Assembly: GCA_020055645.1 (NCBI GenBank)
Contig: CM034549.1
Coordinates: 25,317,930-25,381,929 of the forward strand
DNA from: Tomocerus qinae
Taxonomy: Eukaryota > Arthropoda > Collembola > Entomobryomorpha > Tomoceridae
Direction of reading: 5' to 3'
Length of the DNA stretch: 64,000 bases
Shown: piece by piece, positions 58,389-64,000 of the stretch
How positions within the stretch are numbered: the stretch's first letter is position 1
Layout of the letters: each line of letters starts with the position of its first letter
Translations under genes and position numbers: made by a program
The notes under the pieces: generated by a model
Databases searched by the model: none
Told to the model about the DNA's origin: nothing
The model's input: the letters and a program-made list of their open reading frames with translations, nothing else

Positions 58389-59521
58389 TTAACATCCATC
58401 AACACGCACTTGATTTCCATCTTTTCTAACATTCTCTGCTTCAGGTATGACAAAAATATCGTTATCTTGACTCATATCCTTCAGGATTGGGGCAGGGATG
58501 TTAAGAACTCGCAGGATGTCTCCAGTATTAACATGTTCGATCAAATTATCTTGTTTGAAGTGGAAAAGAACTTCTTCTCCACCTTTTTTAATGATGATCG
58601 TTCCACCATTCTGGAAGGTGTCTCCCTTCATGTCTCCAGTGTCTCCTTCATTAATTCCCTATACCAATAAATAGAAGTTCAACTCATAAAAAATATGAGT
58701 AGAAAAAATCAATAAGGAAATCGAAGGTTAATAAGGAAGGTTTAAAACATGTAAAGGGATTTCTTAGTTTTTAAATATTCATGTGCTTGCTCAACGTGAC
58801 GTGTAAGGACATGCTGATACAAATCCAGGGAAGCTTATACTTTGTACAAAAGTATGTCCTAGCTTTAGTTTATCGAATGCTAACATACACAGGCTATTTT
58901 TCTAGGACACTTGTATGATTTCTCAGAAAATGGGTTTTTACATATAGGAATAGGAATTAAGAAATTATCCATTTAGATATATTGTGTGAATAATGAAGGG
59001 ATTTTCTTGTTATGGGCATTAAGTTAATAATGCTCTTAATTATGATTATGAGTGCAATTAAAATTACCTTGATGATAACCGCGTATGCTTTTTTATTGAC
59101 CAGAGAGGAGAAATAGCTGAAAAGGGAATATTTCTTGTATTTTAAGGCCTTGTAGGTTTTCTTGTCTTTGTCAAGGTACAGCTCTCCGTTGAAATAGTGA
59201 TCTTCTAAAAAGTCATCTAGACCAACGTCGTCCAAACCGATACATACGTTCCTGATACTTCGTTCTTTTAGCAAGGGCGTAATGGCACTTAATTGCTTCG
59301 CCGCTTGCCGACAGAACATTCATCCAAAGCGACGGAGAAATGTGATGACAACTGTGTTCTCCGCCCACAAAGAACTCAGAAGTATCTCCTAGAATCAAAA
59401 ACTTTGTCTTGAACATGAAAATTACAGAACTAATTAATAATATGGTAGTAAATATTACCTCTGTAGACGGTGGAAGTTTTTTCACAAAATTCCCTTTGAT
59501 GGCTTCAATATCGGATGCCAT
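58389..59521 (-). CDS. Selenoprotein, PRXL2B/SelU2-like (prostamide/prostaglandin F synthase family), copy 1
   Basis: Three exons, 59521-59459, 59388-59068 and 58658-58389, give 217 residues if the in-frame TGA at 59322-59320 is read as selenocysteine. The thioredoxin-like core reads LWAENTVVITFLRRFG, then TGA, then MFCRQAAKQLS, where relatives have RRFGCxxCR. The resulting U-x-x-C is the redox centre. Past the TGA, family similarity continues: VCIGLDDVGLDDF, DHYFNGELYLD, YKALKYKKY and, in the last exon, FQNGGTIIIKKGGEEVLFHF. PRXL2 proteins are thioredoxin/peroxiredoxin-like; PRXL2B reduces prostaglandin H2 and prostamide H2 in vertebrates. That activity here is inference. A SECIS-like hairpin follows at 58146-58097. 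Gene callers would end or split the protein at the TGA. It lies in tandem with copy 2. Confidence 0.9.
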
Positions 59522-60240
59522 CCCAAGAAATTTTTAAGCTTATATTTCTTTGGTATGCTCTTACTTGGCCTTCGTAAATGAAACTAATGCTTTGTCGCAT
59601 GAAACTTGCACAGCATTGAATTCGTATATTGAGGTATTGCCATACCATATACTAGGAATACCTGGCACAGTCGATTAATATTTGATTACGTTGTAAAGTA
59701 AAACAACTAAAATAATATAAATGGAGAGCTAAAACATAATATTCCCTGTTCCATGACCAAGGTTCTGGTACAAAAAGTATTTTATATTAGTCACATAGAA
59801 CGGCAGATAAGTCTACACTATTTGCACCAATAATACGCAGTTTTTATTCTCTAAATGCACCAGCCGTCGGAATATTTGTCTAGCAATTTATTGCAAAATC
59901 GCTCTAGACCTATTCCAAACATAACTATTCCATTTTTCTTGTGAAATACTCTGAAAGGACGGGTTGAAATTGAAAATTATACTTATTCTAACTGAATAAA
60001 ACGATCCGAACGATCCGATTACGTTACAACATTTATTATTAGAATATTCGGACAAAGAATTGGTTTTCACGAGTACAAAGATTGATGATACAAACTAGAG
60101 ACAATTTTATAGTTTAGAGGGTTTACCCTTATGGTATCTAAACAATATTTTGAAGTAAATTATTGTAGAGTAAGTAAATGCAAAATACTATTGTACGTTG
60201 GTATACGAAGAAAGTGTGCGATTAAGTGCCAAACAGCGAT
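59522..60240. other. Spacer between the two selenoprotein genes
   Basis: No gene. It contains a TTTATT (AATAAA on the minus strand) at about 60030 that could serve as the poly(A) signal of copy 2 after its SECIS element. Confidence 0.4.
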
Positions 60241-60287
60241 ATCATTCTCCCAGGCTTGACAATGTCAGTTTACCAAAGAAAAGTCAT
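60241..60287 (-). promoter_or_regulatory. SECIS-like element, type II, for the second PRXL2B-like gene
   Basis: On the minus strand about 540 bases after the stop codon: ATGA, then CTTTTCTTTGGT (12 nt), then AAA, then CTGACATTGTCAAG (a small helix), then CCTGGGAGAA and TGAT. The two flanking strands pair well, with G-U pairs, and bring ATGA opposite TGAT. Sequence and spacing match the element of copy 1 (TTTTCT-TGG-AAAC on one side, CYTGGGARAA on the other). Confidence 0.85.
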
Positions 60288-60826
60288 GAGAATGGCAAAT
60301 AATAGCACACTGTCTAAACCACGTCATACATAATACTGACTACTACCCACTTCGCTTAACGATTTTCTAGGTTCGTAAGGTCATCCGAGCATTTATTACC
60401 AAATAAACTGCAATTTTCTACAGTTTATGCATCGACTACTGTAGACTATACTTATTACCAATTATCTTTTGTTTGATGCTGGTAAACAGATAACCATTTC
60501 AATATTTGACTATAAACTATACCTTGATGTATCTATAATAATATATGGCTATGATACATACAAGTGGTACGCAGGTATTATTATAAAGTAATATAGTATT
60601 TAGTAAGTATATAACAGAATCACAATATTCATACATCACAAAAGTAGATTAGCGACATAATTTTTTGTATTATCACGAATATAAAGACTATTCTTACCAC
60701 CATTCGAATTCCATAGTTTTGTTCATTACAAAACGTACAATTTCTTAGCTCAATGTCCTACGTATATTTTTACTCCCCTAAATTATCTACATGCGTCCTA
60801 TAATATAGTAACGTCACCGTATAATC

Positions 60827-61921
60827 TTACTCTGACTTCCTTCTATCGCCATCATTTTCCAAAGAACTTCTAGAACCACTAGTGAGTCCCTGTGTGTCTT
60901 TAATGCCCAAAGCTTTCAGTATGTCTGAATTTTCAGCATGATCGGCAGGATTGTCTTGTCTGAAGTCCATCAGAATTGGAGATCCTCCTTTACTAACAAT
61001 TAGGACACCTCCGTTTTGCAAACCGTTGCCTTTCAGATTATTAGGAATACGATCCTCCCTCCCCTGTTAAGAAAATAAGTTAATGCACATCACTTCAAAA
61101 GCCCCGATTTCCAAATGACCTTGACATTAAAGAGTTAAGCTTGGTGTTACTGATAGATTTGCTAAATAATGTACACTAACCTTAGCAATGGCCGCACGGG
61201 CCTTCTTGTTAAATAAAGACATGATGACGGTACAGAGATTAAATCTCTTATAGCCCATAGCTTTATAACTTGCTTCGTCAACATCGATGTACAATTCTCC
61301 ATCAAAAAATTTTCCTTCGATAAATTCCTCCATCCCAAATTCTTCTAATCCTATTGCAATCAGACGAACATTATTTTGTTTGAGCAAGGGCAAAAGAAGG
61401 CTGATTTCCTTTGCAGCTTGCCTACAAAATAATCACCCGAATCGTCTCAGGAATATGATGACAGCAGGACTATCCGCCCAAAACGATTCCATTTTGACAC
61501 GCTATTAGAAAACAATTTGTTTACATCATTTCTCTTGTGCAAAACAAATAAAACACGAACATAATTTGTGTTAATGCTCTAATCTGTCCATAATAATGCA
61601 ATGATAGAGTTAGATAGAGAATTATGAAAGGTAAAAGGCTATGTATTGATTAATTACACTTACGGTTTCCAAAGTAGGAACTTCCTTTACAAAGTTTTGT
61701 CCGATCTTTTTGAGATCAACATTATTGGATTTTGAAGCTGCCATGGTCAACTGCCAATATGCCGCCGATGTTGTGAGTGTGAATGCAGAAACTGATGGGT
61801 TAGAACTGAACACAAGTCTTAAAGCAGTGGTAGCAGCCACAGGCTGGAAATGCCACAGTCGGTTAAGCTTATTTAGTAGACTAGCTTCTTTAGGTAAAAG
61901 CCTTCGTGATAAGGGAAACAT
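60827..61921 (-). CDS. Selenoprotein, PRXL2B/SelU2-like, copy 2, with possible mitochondrial leader
   Basis: Three exons, 61921-61664, 61501-61181 and 61063-60827. With TGA at 61435-61433 read as selenocysteine the product is 271 residues from the ATG at 61921, or 212 from the internal ATG at 61744 (context GACCATGG). The core is FWADSPAVIIFLRRFG, TGA, LFCRQAAKEIS, then VRLIAIGLEEFGMEEF, KFFDGELYID, YKAMGYKRF and, in the last exon, LQNGGVLIVSKGG, the PRXL2B signature. The extra 59 residues from the upstream ATG are Arg/Ser/Leu-rich with almost no acidic residues (MFPLSRRLLPKEASLL...), as in mitochondrial presequences, so mitochondrial and cytosolic forms may come from one gene. Exon 2 has exactly the same length (321 bases) as in copy 1, showing tandem duplication. 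The SECIS-like element is at 60287-60241. Confidence 0.9.
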
Positions 61922-64000
61922 TATTTCTTTTGCTCATATGTATCCATTGGACATTGCAGGCATTACATGTACAGATAAATAAAGGGAAAATGTGAAACGT
62001 CATTGCAACAAATATGTACAAAATAACATTGACCATCTCTGGAATATCACCTGTTTATTATTCATATTCTTCCTGCCTCTGATAATCTGCTACCTGATAT
62101 TATGCTTGGATGTTGAATATACTTTACATGTGCATATCCACGACAACATAGCCCTTCATTTGCCTGTCATATCAACTAAGAAGGTGTTATGTGGCTGCTG
62201 ACTGCTGCTACTACGATCATTCATTGGACCCACTAACTGGCAGTATCAGTATTGTATTAGGTTGATAAAGAATTCTGCTGCAATCGCAGTATTGTAATGT
62301 AGCGAACGCTGGTTACAAAGCAGTCAAAGCACTAATGAACCAATTATATATTATAATTTAGTAGATAGGTATCCATATTCCACACTATAAAAAAGTTTTA
62401 AACATGTATACTGGCTTAATGCGTATTATGAAACTCTCTGCGATATTTAATTTAAATGGCCAGTGTAAAATAGAGATGCAACTATAACATCTAAAAACTT
62501 CACACAACAGTTGGGTCTGGCTTCGTTTAAAGTGCAATTGCAACATGGACTGAAACTATATACATACTTACCTATAGATAATGAACCAACTTTTAGGTGT
62601 AAGTTTGTAGGAAATTAAAAATAGGTGGTTTATAACATAACACATAACAAACCATGGGAAGATTAAACACACTTTACAAAATTGCTGTCAGTTTGTAGTT
62701 ACATAGTCCAAATAATAAGCTTGTTTGCCTTGAGATAAATAATTTATATTATTTGCATGCACGAGCAATAATAAACATGGAACCTATTTTTCAACAGCTT
62801 GAGAAACGCGTGATTAAATGAGATTTTAAGTTTGTACTGGAATTTACATGTAGAGCAAAGTCTGAGATTCTGACTCAGGGTCTACAAAAATGATTCACTA
62901 TATAATTACAGCACTTAATTGCACTGTTCAGAGGTTTTAGAATCCAACTTATGCAGATGATAATATAGAAATAAATAAAAATATTATTTTTGTTATATTT
63001 CAGAATGCATTAAATTCTTCACTATTCAATTTCTGGCACCTATTAGAATAAAAATGGTGATGGAAGATATGTATTTGGTGTAGGTATCAAAAATGAATAT
63101 AAAATATGTGAATATGTCTTTATATCAGTTAAAACAACCATATAATCCCTCTGTATGTAATACAGTTCCGCATGTAGTATTCCTTGCTATCGCATATCGG
63201 CATTTAACTGGAAGGATATACCTGTAAGTTCATGTAATGAGTCTAATGGGCGGAACGTAGAACTCTGCAAAACTATATAGGTACAAATAAGTATATAGTA
63301 ATCATAATAGTATTTTTATATTGGTATCAATTAATTGCTTGCGTGTTCCTTCATTTATTTATACAGTAGCATTTGCATGGCATTACGCTTGCAATGTATT
63401 TTGAGTTATTGGATTGACGAGACTTGGGTTACAAGACTAACATTTGATAGGAGAATCAAATACGGAGATATAAGTCTTGCAGTATTATGATGTTATAAAT
63501 GAGTTATCTATATGGACATGAATGTGGTAAGTTTCACCACACACAGACGGCTAATCCTTCATTCACGACAAGAAAATCAATTTTCTACCTTTTCACTACT
63601 CTGTATAACTTTTATCAGTATTTTCATCAATTAATATGATTTTGGCTATAAAGGAGGATTTGATATACTTGTATAGATAGCTGCTATTAAAGAGATGATC
63701 AATGAATTAATAGTACAGAAATATGACTGTATGATATGTAAATTATTGTACTGTATGCCAGTATGATTATGCCGTGGACAATGTAATTATCAGTATCGAC
63801 ATACATATATACAAAGAAAATATAATTTAGTGAATTTATTTTTGATTTATTTTTAATGCACAATAAACACAAAGGTATCGAATCGTATGTTTATGTACAT
63901 AATAATATGTATAATGAGTTTTAGTTTTATAACTTCTATATTTCTTAAATTAAGGGGCAGGTGGGCACTTGTACTTTGCACTGCACTTACTGTAATGTAC
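61922..64000. other. No gene recognised
   Basis: AT-rich sequence upstream of the second selenoprotein gene. Only short non-protein-like frames; no RNA gene or repeat family was recognised. Confidence 0.5.

Noticed and set aside
59320-59322. Reading the TGA as a true stop, making the gene a pseudogene
   Set aside because: Both paralogues share it at the catalytic position, downstream frames are intact and both have SECIS-like hairpins.
59213-59521. A 102-residue open frame that overlaps the first exons of PRXL2B-like copy 1
   Set aside because: It runs through the intron in a frame unrelated to the family; the proper exon 2 begins at 59388 in another frame.

Overview
The window is AT-rich animal DNA with spliced genes (short GT-AG introns), a seven-transmembrane gustatory receptor of the arthropod type, and a large tandem family of clan-2 cytochromes P450. 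It looks like an arthropod, and the P450 expansion and gene mix would fit a springtail, but the species cannot be fixed from the sequence.

Layout. 1-2.5 kb: no gene seen. 2.5-4.3 kb: TMEM53/DUF829 hydrolase-like gene (+). 5.3-6.8 kb: gustatory receptor (-). 8.9-9.6 kb: small secreted protein of unknown role (-). 12.4-16.1 kb: 15-exon copper amine oxidase (+). 18.9-21.4 kb: membrane-bound carboxylesterase-like protein that lacks its catalytic serine and histidine (+), followed directly by a 1.1-kb TTAA-flanked inverted-repeat element. 24.1-54.4 kb: six apparently intact P450 genes and two P450 relics, all on the minus strand. This cluster grew by tandem segmental duplication and carries a DIRS-like tyrosine-recombinase retroelement (27.3-31.8 kb), a 77-bp perfect inverted repeat beside it, a hAT-type MITE with a perfect 8-bp target duplication, and several small repeats. 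56.2-57.7 kb: short-chain dehydrogenase of the retinol dehydrogenase type (+). 58.1-61.9 kb: two tandem PRXL2B-like (SelU2 family, prostamide/prostaglandin F synthase-like) thioredoxin-fold genes (-). 62-64 kb: no gene seen.

The strongest discovery is the last pair. In both genes the redox-centre codon is an in-frame TGA at the same place (RRFG-TGA-x-F-C-R), the reading frame continues with full family similarity on the far side, and both 3' regions carry a type-II SECIS-like hairpin (ATGA, 12 nt, AAA, mini-helix, GA) with matching sequence. Both should therefore be read as selenoproteins, and ordinary gene callers will split them at the TGA. The second copy also has an upstream in-frame ATG that adds a mitochondrial-type leader.

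The P450s, amine oxidase, carboxylesterase-like protein and dehydrogenase are typical of an accessory metabolic/detoxification neighbourhood, but nothing ties them into one pathway. The P450 block shows how the family evolves: whole-gene duplicates, one gene collapsed to two exon remnants, one orphan last exon at a duplication boundary, and a retroelement that separates a P450 start codon from its ancestral upstream region.
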